From contig CAYUQO010000003.1 of assembly GCA_964446945.1 (NCBI GenBank), positions 363,532 to 427,531 on the forward strand: DNA of 64,000 bases. The letters run 5' to 3'. The stretch's first letter is position 1; the number at the start of each line of letters is the position of its first letter. A program made the translations under genes and the position numbers. Below the pieces are notes generated by a model. It ran no database searches. It saw only the letters and a list, made by a program, of their open reading frames with translations, and was not told the DNA's origin. Shown piece after piece: positions 26,263 through 34,307 of this stretch. This DNA is from CAIYRG01 sp964446945 (lineage in GTDB: Bacteria; Pseudomonadota; Alphaproteobacteria; Micropepsales; Micropepsaceae).

Positions 26263-27252
26263 CTATACCTTATATGTGCTGTGAAGTTGCGGCGGGAACA
26301 GCTCCTCGACATCCAACAGCCGCTTGCACACGCCTTGCTCATAAGCATAGCGCAGGAATGCGGCCAGCGTGGTGCGATTTTCCTCGATGCCGTACGGGAA
26401 GTAATCCTTGCCCAGCAGCTTCATTCCCTTCTCGGCATCATCGTTGGACCAGGGAATCGGAAACAGCGAAGCCGTGCCTTCCAGCGCCCGAGCCACGCTG
26501 CGGCGCCTCGCTTCGTCGAAGGCCTTATACAGATTGCGCGGAATCCACGGATGGCTGTGCAGCACGTCACGGCGCACCGCCACCGTGTGCATGATCGGGA
26601 AGATCCCCGTGCTGCGGTAATATTCTTCCTCGACCTCGCGGTAATTCTGGAACAGGCGCCGAATGCGTGCATCGCCGGCGATAAATGCATCGGGCGGACG
26701 CGCTGCCAGTGCGGCATCGATTTCGCCGCTCAGCAGCATCTCGTTCAACGATTTGTCGGGCCTGCGGGTCAGCTTCACGCCCGGCGGCAGGTCGATCTCG
26801 ACTTTTTCGATCCGCCCTGGCTGATTGACGCCCGCCTGGACCCATTCGATCGATGCAAGATCCAGCCCATATTGATGTTGCAGGAAGCCGCGCGAATACA
26901 CGGCCGCCGTTTGCGCCCATTCGGGAAGGCCGACGCGCCGGCCCTTGAGATCCTGAACCGATGCGATCGGGCCGCCCGCGCGCACAAAAATCGACGAATG
27001 GCGGAACACCCGTGACGGGAAGACGGGTATTGCCCAATAACTTTCGTCGCCTTGCGCCGTCAGCGCGACATATTTCGCAAAGGAAATCTCGGAAACTTCC
27101 CATTCGCGATAGACGATAAAGCGAAAGAAAATCTCCTCGATCGGCAGTGTCAGGCAGGTGAGTTCGATGCCATCGGCCTGCACCCGTCCCAGCGCCAGAT
27201 CGCGCACGTGATCGTAATCGGCCAAAGCCGCAGTCAACGCCACTTTCTTCAT
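26263..27252 (-). CDS. 4,5-dihydroxyphthalate decarboxylase-like protein
   Basis: A 329-residue protein of the 4,5-dihydroxyphthalate decarboxylase (Pht5) family, which shares the periplasmic-binding-protein fold. Seen motifs are DYDHVRDLALGRVQADGIEL, the LPIEEIFFRFI segment, EVSEISFAKYV, and SLNEMLLSGEIDAALAARPP. There is no signal peptide, so it is cytoplasmic and enzymic rather than a transport receptor. Next to a 3-hydroxybenzoate/gentisate pair it could decarboxylate a hydroxyphthalate to 3-hydroxybenzoate, but that substrate is inferred only from context. GGAGT precedes the ATG. Confidence 0.8.
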   Translation of the reverse strand: MKKVALTAALADYDHVRDLALGRVQADGIELTCLTLPIEEIFFRFIVYREWEVSEISFAKYVALTAQGDESYWAIPVFPSRVFRHSSIFVRAGGPIASVQDLKGRRVGLPEWAQTAAVYSRGFLQHQYGLDLASIEWVQAGVNQPGRIEKVEIDLPPGVKLTRRPDKSLNEMLLSGEIDAALAARPPDAFIAGDARIRRLFQNYREVEEEYYRSTGIFPIMHTVAVRRDVLHSHPWIPRNLYKAFDEARRRSVARALEGTASLFPIPWSNDDAEKGMKLLGKDYFPYGIEENRTTLAAFLRYAYEQGVCKRLLDVEELFPPQLHSTYKV

Positions 27253-27354
27253 CGTTTACTCCAAAGCGGGCAGCGCAGAGCCGGCGCAGGCAGGGACTCT
27301 GCCGCCTCCGCGCCTGCGCGTGAGAATTTTGCGTTTGTGCGGCGATGCGAGTCC

Positions 27355-28710
27355 TTAATGCGCAAAATCCGCCTTTGCCAGATCAATGTCGCCGCCGCGT
27401 TCATCTTGCGTGCGCTTGGCCGATTGCAGCGCAAACAATGCAATCCCGCAGAAAAACAGCGGAATGGCGGTCAACAACAACAGCACCGGGCGCGTGAATC
27501 CAAAATTCAGCAGCAAACCGCCGATAATGGGCCCCGCGACCGAACCGATACGTCCGACTCCGAGGCCCCAGCCGGCGCCGGTCGCGCGCATGTAAGTCGG
27601 GTAGATCGTTCCCGCGAGTGCATTCAGGCCAATCTGGCCGCCAAGCACGCCGATTCCTGCAACAAGCATGTTCGGCAGCAGCACGAAATAGGGCGACTGC
27701 ATGCCGAGCACCGCAACCACCGGCGTTGCGGCCAGGAATGTCAACGCGACGACACGAATCCCGACGCGGTCAAGAAGGAATGCGATCAGGAAACTGCCGA
27801 TCGCACCCCCCAACTGGAAGAAGCCCATCGCGGTGTTCGCACGCGCAATCGATATTCCATTGTCCGAAAGAACCGTCGGCATCCAACCGGTGATGAAATA
27901 ATGCCCGGTGAAGCTGGCGATGAAGGCGAGCCACAACAGGATGGTGACGGCGGCGCGGCCCTCCGAAAACAGACTCGCGGGCGAGTTCTTCCGGCTCTCT
28001 TCGCCGGTGATGAAGCGCGTCACATCGGAAAGGTCCGCGGATGGCCGCAGCCGCTGGATGATGGCGGCGATTTGGGCTTTGGGCGCGTCCTTCACAATGA
28101 GAAACCGGACCGATTCCGGAATCGCCAGCGCAAGGCCCAAAAACATCGGGATCGCGGCAAGCCCGCCAATGAAGAATACCGAGGGCCAGCCGTAATCGGC
28201 GATGGTCCAGGCAGCGATGAAACCGCCGGCGGCAGCGCCGACATTATAGCCGACGAACATCAGCCCAATGGTCGTCGCGCGCACCCGTTTGGGCATGTAT
28301 TCGGCGGCCAGCGCAATGCCGGTTGGAATGGCGCCGCCCAGTCCGATTCCGGCGCCAAAGCGCCACAGTCCCAGTTCTAAAGGAGAGGCGGAAAATCCGG
28401 CGGCAAAAGTGCAGGCGCCGAAGATCACCGCGCCCATGACGATGATGTTCTTGCGCCCGATGCGGTCGCCGAAGAAGCTCAAGATGAGCGCGCCAAACAG
28501 ATAGCCGGTCAGATGCGCCGAGATCACCGGACCGAAATCGGCCCGGCTGACTTGCCATTCGCGCAAAATCGCCGGTGCGGCGAATGACAGCGTCTGCATG
28601 TCATAGCCTTCCAGCACCATCAGCGTGCATAGCCACAGCGCGATCATGATTTGCGGCCGCGCGAGGCGCCCTTCAATCAGCGCGCCAACGTCCAATGTCC
28701 GTCCAGCCAT
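27355..28710 (-). CDS. MFS aromatic-acid transporter (AAHS type)
   Basis: A 451-residue 12-helix MFS porter. The N-half has EGYDMQTLSFAAPAI (the acidic GYD residues of aromatic acid:H+ symporters), the loop 2-3 motif GDRIGRKNIIV, and the RFGAGIGLGGAIPTGIAL helix 4 motif. The ATG at 28710 has GGGAGGA upstream; a GTG at 28731 would overlap that ribosome site. It lies between the decarboxylase-like gene and the FAH gene, so an aromatic acid substrate such as 3-hydroxybenzoate or a phthalate is likely. Confidence 0.85.
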   Translation of the reverse strand: MAGRTLDVGALIEGRLARPQIMIALWLCTLMVLEGYDMQTLSFAAPAILREWQVSRADFGPVISAHLTGYLFGALILSFFGDRIGRKNIIVMGAVIFGACTFAAGFSASPLELGLWRFGAGIGLGGAIPTGIALAAEYMPKRVRATTIGLMFVGYNVGAAAGGFIAAWTIADYGWPSVFFIGGLAAIPMFLGLALAIPESVRFLIVKDAPKAQIAAIIQRLRPSADLSDVTRFITGEESRKNSPASLFSEGRAAVTILLWLAFIASFTGHYFITGWMPTVLSDNGISIARANTAMGFFQLGGAIGSFLIAFLLDRVGIRVVALTFLAATPVVAVLGMQSPYFVLLPNMLVAGIGVLGGQIGLNALAGTIYPTYMRATGAGWGLGVGRIGSVAGPIIGGLLLNFGFTRPVLLLLTAIPLFFCGIALFALQSAKRTQDERGGDIDLAKADFAH

Positions 28711-28853
28711 GCTTCCTCCCGCGCCCGGCACCGGGCGGTCTTTTGCCGCAGCTTGCCAGAAGCAGGGCGCGATTCAAACGGGGTGCCAAAGCATTTTCCG
28801 CCGAAGTGGCTGCCGGTTCGGCGAAGAAAATGCGCCAATCAAAAACAGGGGCA

Positions 28854-28878
28854 GCTTTGCGATTGGTAATCGCAAAGC
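28854..28878 (-). terminator. strong hairpin after the FAH gene
   Basis: A perfect 11-bp stem with a 3-nt loop (GCTTTGCGATT...AATCGCAAAGC) starts five bases after the FAH-family stop codon. On the minus strand a run of five T follows about nine bases later. This is a probable terminator or attenuator between the FAH gene and the MFS gene. Confidence 0.6.
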
Positions 28879-28882
28879 GAGC

Positions 28883-29728
28883 TTAATCTTCGGCGACGAT
28901 GGTGTTCCGCAGGATGCCGACGCCCTCGATGTCAATTTCGACGGTATCGCCTGGCTTCATCCAGAGTGGCGGTTTGCGCACCCAGCCGACCCCGCCGGGG
29001 GTTCCGGTGGCGATCACGTCGCCGGGATAGAGCGGCGTGAAGGTGGAAATATATTCGATCAGCCGCGCCGGCGGGAAAATCATCATGTCCAGCGTCGAGG
29101 ACTGAACCGTATCGCGGTTGAGCCGGGTCTGGATTTTCTTGCCCGCGAGTTCGCCGACTTCATCCGGTGTGACGAGGGATGGCCCGAATGGTCCAGTCGC
29201 CGGGAAATTCTTGCCCGGCGTCCACTGGCTGGCATGGCGCTGGTAATCACGTACCGACACATCATTGTAGCAGGAGAAGCCGGCGACATACGACATGGCA
29301 TCGCGCTCTTTGATGTGGCGGCCCGTCTTGCCGATGATCAGCGCAAGCTCGGCCTCATAGTCCAGGGTTTCAGACGCCTTCGGCAGGATCACCTTCTGCA
29401 AATGGCCGATCTGGGTGTCGGCAAAGCGCAGGAAAATCGCAGGATAGGCATCGCCGGTCATCTTCGTCTCGTTGCGATGCTCGTGGTAGTTCAGGCCGAT
29501 GCAGATGATTTTCGACGGATTCGGGATCACCGGGTCGAACTCGATCGCATCCAGCGCAAAATCCGGCTTGTTGCCGGCATAGGTCTTGGCCGCTTCGGCG
29601 AGACCGCCCGCGGCAATCAGGGATTTGAGATCAGGTTCGCTGCGCCGTGTGGTCAGGTCCACGATGCCGTTGCCAACCATCATTCCATAGCGCGCACGGC
29701 CACTGGCGCGAAACGACACAAATCTCAT
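28883..29728 (-). CDS. fumarylacetoacetate hydrolase-family protein (likely acylpyruvate hydrolase)
   Basis: A 281-residue FAH-superfamily enzyme. It has KIICIGLNYHEHRNET near residue 73, the metal-binding ETLDYEAELALIIGK, GFSCYNDVSVRDYQ and the C-terminal GDVIATGTPGGVGW motif. The acidic metal ligands are intact. In a gentisate operon this enzyme should hydrolyse maleylpyruvate or fumarylpyruvate to pyruvate and maleate or fumarate. No maleylpyruvate isomerase gene is nearby, which favours direct hydrolysis of maleylpyruvate or an isomerase elsewhere. GGGAGTTGAGG precedes the ATG. It is the first gene of the minus-strand catabolic set. Confidence 0.86.
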   Translation of the reverse strand: MRFVSFRASGRARYGMMVGNGIVDLTTRRSEPDLKSLIAAGGLAEAAKTYAGNKPDFALDAIEFDPVIPNPSKIICIGLNYHEHRNETKMTGDAYPAIFLRFADTQIGHLQKVILPKASETLDYEAELALIIGKTGRHIKERDAMSYVAGFSCYNDVSVRDYQRHASQWTPGKNFPATGPFGPSLVTPDEVGELAGKKIQTRLNRDTVQSSTLDMMIFPPARLIEYISTFTPLYPGDVIATGTPGGVGWVRKPPLWMKPGDTVEIDIEGVGILRNTIVAED

Positions 29729-29846
29729 CCCTCAACTCCCAATCTGGCTGAACCGGCGCAATCGCGCCGGACGCCGCGTCTGGTAGCACGCGCTGCCAAT
29801 CACGGTCACACAAAAATTTGCGTGCCGGCCGCGGCGTGAGCGGCAA

Positions 29847-29876
29847 TTGAATTTGCGCGCTTTCGCGGCCTATAAC
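29847..29876 (+). promoter_or_regulatory. sigma-70-like promoter for the DRE-TIM synthase gene
   Basis: TTGAAT (29847-29852), an 18-bp spacer and TATAAC (29871-29876) lie 29 bases before the start codon, which also has AAAGGAG as ribosome site. The matches are four and five of six. It sits in the 177-bp divergent gap, which may also hold the promoter of the FAH gene on the other strand. Confidence 0.5.
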
Positions 29877-29905
29877 CCCTTTCAAGGCAAGGTAAAGGAG
29901 ACAAC

Positions 29906-31102
29906 ATGCTGAACATCCGGGAAGACCAGGTTTGGACCACCCCGCTGAATGATCTGGATTCCGTTCAGCAGGGATTCGATCACGGCAAGACGGTTCGTTT
30001 TTACGACACGACTTTGCGCGACGGCGAGCAGACCACCGGGATCGTGTTTTCGGCCGACGACAAGGTTGCCATCGCCCGCAAGCTGGCGGAGCTCGGCGTC
30101 AGCCGCATTGAATCGGGTTTCCCGCGCGTCTCCGACGAAGACACCGAGGCCGTGAAGCGGATTTTGGACGCCGGCCTGAGTTCGGAAATCTGGGGCTTCG
30201 CGCGCTGCCTGAAGGCCGATATCGACGCGCATATCGAGCTCGGCACCCGTTACATCCTGATGGAAATCACCACCAGCGACATCAAGATGAAGGCATTCGG
30301 ATTCACCCGCGAGAAGGTGGTCGAGCGCATCGTGAGCTCGGTCAAGCATGCCAAGGACAATGGCGTCGAGAAGGTCAATTTCTTCGCGGTGGACAGCACA
30401 CGGACGGACTTGTCCTTCCTGCGCGACGTTTATGGTTCGGCGCTGGCGGCAGGCGCGGATGAAGTCTCGGTTGTCGACACGATTGGCGTGTGCGCGCCGG
30501 AGACCGCGGAATATCTGGTCCGGCAGGTGCGTTCATGGTTCGGCAAATCAACTCCGATCCACTGGCATGGCCACAATGATTTTGGTCTGGCGACGGCCGC
30601 GGCGGTCGCCGCGGTGAGGGGTGGCGCCGATTTCGTTCAAGGCACCATCAACGGCATGGGCGAACGCGCCGGCAATGCCGATATCTGCGAAGCCGCGCTC
30701 GCGCTGCAGATGCTCTATCACGTCCCGGTCGAGCTGGATTTGAGCAAAGCGCGCGCCGTTTCCGAACTGGTGCAGCAGGCTGGCAATTACACCGTCGATT
30801 GCTGGAAGCCCGTGGTCGGCAAATACCTGTTCACGCGCGAAAGCGGCGGCGTCGCGGCGCAGTTCCATCAGCCTTCCGCGATCGAGCCCTATTCGGCCGA
30901 CATCGTACACGCCGATCGCCGCGTCGTGCTCGGCAAGAAGAGCGGTCTTGTCAGCATCAAGATGAAGCTCGAAGAACTTGGCCTGAAGGCGCCCGAGGAC
31001 CGGCAGCCGGAAATCCTCGAAAAGGTCAAGAATCTTGGTACCTCAAAGAAGCGCCTGGTCAGCGATTCCGAATTCCGCGCCATCGTCGCGGAAACCGCCT
31101 GA
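29906..31102 (+). CDS. homocitrate/2-isopropylmalate synthase-like DRE-TIM metallolyase
   Basis: A 398-residue member of the HMGL-like (DRE-TIM) family that condenses acetyl-CoA with a 2-oxo acid. The DRE metal/catalytic motif is FYDTTLRDGEQTTG at about residue 32, and HGHNDFGLA (metal-binding His) is near 218. NGMGERAGNADI follows. The length matches NifV-type synthases and there is no LeuA regulatory domain. It sits at the head of the plus-strand set beside aromatic genes, so a role in an aerobic side pathway rather than leucine synthesis is possible. The exact 2-oxo acid cannot be told. Confidence 0.8.
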   Translation: MLNIREDQVWTTPLNDLDSVQQGFDHGKTVRFYDTTLRDGEQTTGIVFSADDKVAIARKLAELGVSRIESGFPRVSDEDTEAVKRILDAGLSSEIWGFARCLKADIDAHIELGTRYILMEITTSDIKMKAFGFTREKVVERIVSSVKHAKDNGVEKVNFFAVDSTRTDLSFLRDVYGSALAAGADEVSVVDTIGVCAPETAEYLVRQVRSWFGKSTPIHWHGHNDFGLATAAAVAAVRGGADFVQGTINGMGERAGNADICEAALALQMLYHVPVELDLSKARAVSELVQQAGNYTVDCWKPVVGKYLFTRESGGVAAQFHQPSAIEPYSADIVHADRRVVLGKKSGLVSIKMKLEELGLKAPEDRQPEILEKVKNLGTSKKRLVSDSEFRAIVAETA

Positions 31103-31152
31103 TACCGGCGCACGCAGCCGCAAGTGTAGCAGCCCGGCTCGACCGGCTGCCG

Positions 31153-32481
31153 ATGACGCGGACTCTCTGGGTCCGCGTCATTCTGCTGTCTTTGGGCGGC
31201 TTCTTCGAATTTTACGACCTGATGTTCACCGGCTTCATTGCCCCGGGCCTGGTGAAAAGCGGGATTTTGTCCGCGACCACGCCCGGCCTTTTCGGTACTT
31301 CCGGAATTGCGAGTTTCGTCGCCGCCCTGTTCGCCGGTTTGTTCGTCGGTACACTGATATTGGGCTTCGCCGCGGACCGGTTTGGCCGGCGCAGGGTATT
31401 TGCCGCATCGCTGCTCTGGTACACGGCGGCGAGCGTGGTGATGGCATTCCAGACCACTGCATTTGGTCTCAATTTCTGGCGCTTCCTGTCCGGCATCGGC
31501 ATCGGTGTCGAACTGGTCACGATCGATACCTATCTCGCCGAGCTGGTGCCGAAGACGCATCGTGGCCGCGTGTTCGCCGTCAATCAGACGGTGCAGTTCT
31601 CGGTCATTCCGGTGGTCGCGTTTCTTGCCTGGCAACTCGTGCCGCTCGCGCCGCTGGGTTTTGATGGCTGGCGCTGGGTCGTGCTGATCGGCAGCGTCAG
31701 CGCGATTGGGGTGTGGTTCATCTATTTGCGGGTCCCGGAAAGTCCACGCTGGCTCGCCGGTCATGGACGTGCTGCCGAAGCGCGCCAGCAAATGGATGAA
31801 CTCGAACGGCGCATCCAAGCCGAAACCGGCGCGCCCTTATCGCCGCCGGGCCCACCCGAACCGGAGACACGCAAGGGCAAATTCGCGGAAGTCTGGAATC
31901 GCAAATACCTGCCGCGGACAGGGATGCTGATCCTGTTCAATCTGTTTCAGGCCGTGGGCTATTACGGGTTCACCAACTGGGCGCCGACTCTCATCATCAG
32001 CCGCGGCATCACCGTGACCCAAAGCCTGGAATATACGTTCCTGATTGCGATCGCTGCGCCTTTCGGACCGCTGGCCGGCGCCCTGCTCGGCGACAGGTTC
32101 GAACGCAAATGGGCGCTGGTCGCCGCCGCGCTGTCGGTCGGCGCATTTGGCGTTGCCTTCGGGCAGAGCCGTGTCGCGTCTGTGCTGGTGCTGTTCGGAG
32201 TGCTCATCACATTGTCGAACAATGTGATGTCGTTTCTTTATCACGCCTATCAGACGGAGTTGTATCCGACGCGCATCCGCGCGCGCGCGGTTGGCTTCGT
32301 CTATAGCTGGAGCCGGCTTTCGACCGTGTTCAGCGGCTTTGTGATCGCGTTTCTGCTCGCCCGCTTCGGCGCGAGTGGCGTGTTTGTATTCATTGCCGGC
32401 TGCATGATCGTGGCGGCCACAGCCGTCGTCCTGCTTGGTCCACGCACCACCAATCGCCCCCTCGAATCCATCTCACACTGA
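31153..32481 (+). CDS. MFS transporter (sugar-porter/NiaP-like)
   Basis: A 442-residue 12-helix MFS protein. Helix 1 holds FFEFYDLMFTGF; the loop 2-3 motif is ADRFGRRRVF, helix 4-5 reads FLSGIGIGVELVTIDTYLAELVP, and PESPRWL appears in the central loop, as in the sugar-porter and NiaP group. The ATG at 31153 gives a normal N-terminus; longer readings run into the end of the preceding gene in another frame. It is 50 bp from the DRE-TIM gene and probably co-transcribed. An organic-acid substrate is likely but not shown. Confidence 0.85.
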   Translation: MTRTLWVRVILLSLGGFFEFYDLMFTGFIAPGLVKSGILSATTPGLFGTSGIASFVAALFAGLFVGTLILGFAADRFGRRRVFAASLLWYTAASVVMAFQTTAFGLNFWRFLSGIGIGVELVTIDTYLAELVPKTHRGRVFAVNQTVQFSVIPVVAFLAWQLVPLAPLGFDGWRWVVLIGSVSAIGVWFIYLRVPESPRWLAGHGRAAEARQQMDELERRIQAETGAPLSPPGPPEPETRKGKFAEVWNRKYLPRTGMLILFNLFQAVGYYGFTNWAPTLIISRGITVTQSLEYTFLIAIAAPFGPLAGALLGDRFERKWALVAAALSVGAFGVAFGQSRVASVLVLFGVLITLSNNVMSFLYHAYQTELYPTRIRARAVGFVYSWSRLSTVFSGFVIAFLLARFGASGVFVFIAGCMIVAATAVVLLGPRTTNRPLESISH

Positions 32482-32620
32482 ACTTCCGTCGTTGAAAGGC
32501 GGAGTTCGCGCTGTGACACTGCTGTGGCTTCCGGAAACCCGGTTCCAGGTGGTCCGTTAACCTCAGTGACGCCGCGCGAATCTCGTGCGGCCATACGAAA
32601 CCCATGCCCGGGAACGCGCC

Positions 32621-33172
32621 ATGACTCCGCTCGAGATCGGTTTGATCATTGCCCTTATCGTCGTCGTGGTGGCGTTTATCGCCTACGTCGTGTGGAAGGA
32701 ATGGCGCACGCGGCATCTGCGCAGGCGTTTCGGCCCGGAATATGGCCAGACTGTCGTCGAAAGCGGCAGCCGCGCCCGGGCGGAATCACAACTCGCCGCG
32801 CGCGAAAATCGCGTTGCGCGGTTCCACATCCGGCCGCTCACGCGGGAACAGAAGATGCGGGCCATCACAAACTGGCAGAGCATTCAGGCGGAATTTGTCG
32901 ACGATCCGCGCGAAGCGGTGCAGCACGCCGACGCGCTCCTTGGCGACGTCATGGCCGCGCGCGGTTATCCCGTCAGTGATTTCGAACAGCGCGCCGCTGA
33001 TCTCTCGGTCGATCACCCGCTCGTGGTGCAGCATTATCGCGCCGGTCATGCGATCGCCTTGCGCCATGAACGCGGCGAAGCGGGTACCGAGGATCTGCGC
33101 CAGGCGATGATCCACTACCGCAGTCTGTTCGACGAACTCGTCACCGAGACCGAAAGCGCCCCGGCCCAATAA
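32621..33172 (+). CDS. unrecognised single-helix membrane protein
   Basis: A 183-residue protein. A strong N-terminal helix (about residues 4-24, IGLIIALIVVVVAFIAYVVW) is followed by a basic stretch and a soluble, charged helical C-terminal domain (residues 30-183), giving N-out/C-in topology by the positive-inside rule. The C-terminal part contains YGQTVVESGSRARAESQLAAR and REAVQHADALLGDVMAARGYP, a pattern seen in uncharacterised proteins of soil bacteria; I know no function for it. An upstream reading from 32585 would add 12 residues. It stands alone after the MFS gene with a 139-bp gap that holds nothing I recognise. Confidence 0.65.
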   Translation: MTPLEIGLIIALIVVVVAFIAYVVWKEWRTRHLRRRFGPEYGQTVVESGSRARAESQLAARENRVARFHIRPLTREQKMRAITNWQSIQAEFVDDPREAVQHADALLGDVMAARGYPVSDFEQRAADLSVDHPLVVQHYRAGHAIALRHERGEAGTEDLRQAMIHYRSLFDELVTETESAPAQ

Positions 33173-33202
33173 GACGTTTCGCGCCGGGCAGTTAGCGGGC
33201 GG

Positions 33203-33331
33203 AGTTGCGCCAAATCAATATGCGCAACTTCGCCATCATGATACCGCTAGCGGTGTCACGCCGGCTTCATAACTGAACGGTAACACGACTCATCCACAGT
33301 GCGCATGCGTGAGCTTGGCGATTCGCGCCAA
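33203..33331. promoter_or_regulatory. cluster of three perfect inverted repeats
   Basis: The 205-bp gap before the 258-aa gene contains three perfect dyads. They are AGTTGCGC/GCGCAACT (33203-33210 and 33222-33229, 11-bp spacer), the 12-bp palindrome ACCGCTAGCGGT (33243-33254), and TTGGCG/CGCCAA (33315-33320 and 33326-33331). They could be operators of an unknown regulator; the first could also end the upstream transcript, although no T-run follows. Confidence 0.4.
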
Positions 33332-33377
33332 CTGCTGCCCCGCCAAAAACGGACAAGCCGCGTATTGATTGATTGAA

Positions 33378-34154
33378 ATGGAGACCGCTCCGATTTACGC
33401 GTTCTTCGCAGAGCAGACGGAGTTCGCGAAACGGGATCTTCCCGGCGCGGCCGTTGTCGGACCCAATTTATTGGCGTTCCATGGCGACAATCTTGGGGCG
33501 CGCAAACGGCTGCTCGCGCTCCTCACATTCATTTCCGCGGGAGCTGGACACAACATCAACGCAGCGACTTTGTTTGCAGCCGGGGCGCTGGCTGGAGCCG
33601 CCGCCCGGGCAGCGGCAGAATACAGGGGCGCTGAAGAGATAGCGAGAAGTGCCGGCCTGGAGAGTCTCCTGTCCGAACCGGACGGGGCATGGATGCTGAA
33701 AGAACTCGCGATCTGGCAGATGGTGAAGTCCCTCTCGCCGGGGAGTTTGTCCATCTGGCGGATCATACTTGGTGGCATCATGCATGACGGTGCGCCCGAG
33801 ATTCCAAACATCGACGCTGTGTGCAAGGCGACGATGGACGCACGGGGCACCGGGGAATGGGGCTTGGCGTTCAGCTACCATGGTCACCGGATACACGACG
33901 ATGCCTTTTCTTATGCCTCGAAGCTGTGGCCGGTTGCCCGTTTCATTCTGAAGGAAAACATAAAAAACGGGACTGCGGCGGTTGAGGTCGCATGCGCCGC
34001 GCAAACTCTGCTGACGAAGGGCAAAGCAGCTGTTGCGCTCGACGTCGGAGCCAGGCTTGTGATGCAGGCAGCTGTGGTGACTGCAACCGACGAAAGCCTC
34101 GCTCGTCACATCACGGAAATCGGCCTGCTGCCGGGTTCACCGGCGCCCGGCTAA
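33378..34154 (+). CDS. unrecognised 258-aa protein
   Basis: A 258-residue soluble, Ala-rich, mostly helical protein with no signal peptide. The central AATLFAAGALAGAAARAAAEY stretch is mildly hydrophobic. Further features are WMLKELAIWQMVKSLSPGS and, near the C-terminus, AAQTLLTKGKAAVALDVGAR. I recognise no family. The ATG at 33378 is used; a TTG three codons upstream is an alternative and neither has a good ribosome site. The gene stands between the inverted-repeat cluster and the cytochrome gene. Confidence 0.55.
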   Translation: METAPIYAFFAEQTEFAKRDLPGAAVVGPNLLAFHGDNLGARKRLLALLTFISAGAGHNINAATLFAAGALAGAAARAAAEYRGAEEIARSAGLESLLSEPDGAWMLKELAIWQMVKSLSPGSLSIWRIILGGIMHDGAPEIPNIDAVCKATMDARGTGEWGLAFSYHGHRIHDDAFSYASKLWPVARFILKENIKNGTAAVEVACAAQTLLTKGKAAVALDVGARLVMQAAVVTATDESLARHITEIGLLPGSPAPG

Positions 34155-34239
34155 CCGTTCGGCCGGATTTCGCACGCCGTATCATCGATTGTCCGCGCCC
34201 CGCCCAGTGTCAGGGCCGCACCGGTCGCACGCTGGAAGC

Positions 34240-34270
34240 AATATCGCCCCCTGCACGCAGCGGTGATATT
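34240..34270. promoter_or_regulatory. 9-bp inverted repeat upstream of the cytochrome gene
   Basis: AATATCGCC (34240-34248) and GGTGATATT (34262-34270) form a near-perfect dyad with one G-T mismatch and a 13-bp spacer, centred about 52 bases before the likely start codon. It has the layout of a two-fold regulator site but is not an FNR/FixK box. Confidence 0.35.
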
Positions 34271-34307
34271 ATGGGCACAGCGGAAAACTGTGAAACCGGG
34301 GGGCACC

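Noticed and set aside
26263..27252. Periplasmic ABC-transporter receptor
   Set aside because: The fold is related, but there is no signal peptide and the motifs follow the 4,5-dihydroxyphthalate decarboxylase family.
29906..31102. nifV (nitrogenase homocitrate synthase)
   Set aside because: The size fits, but no nitrogen-fixation genes are nearby and the context is aromatic catabolism; the exact substrate stays open.
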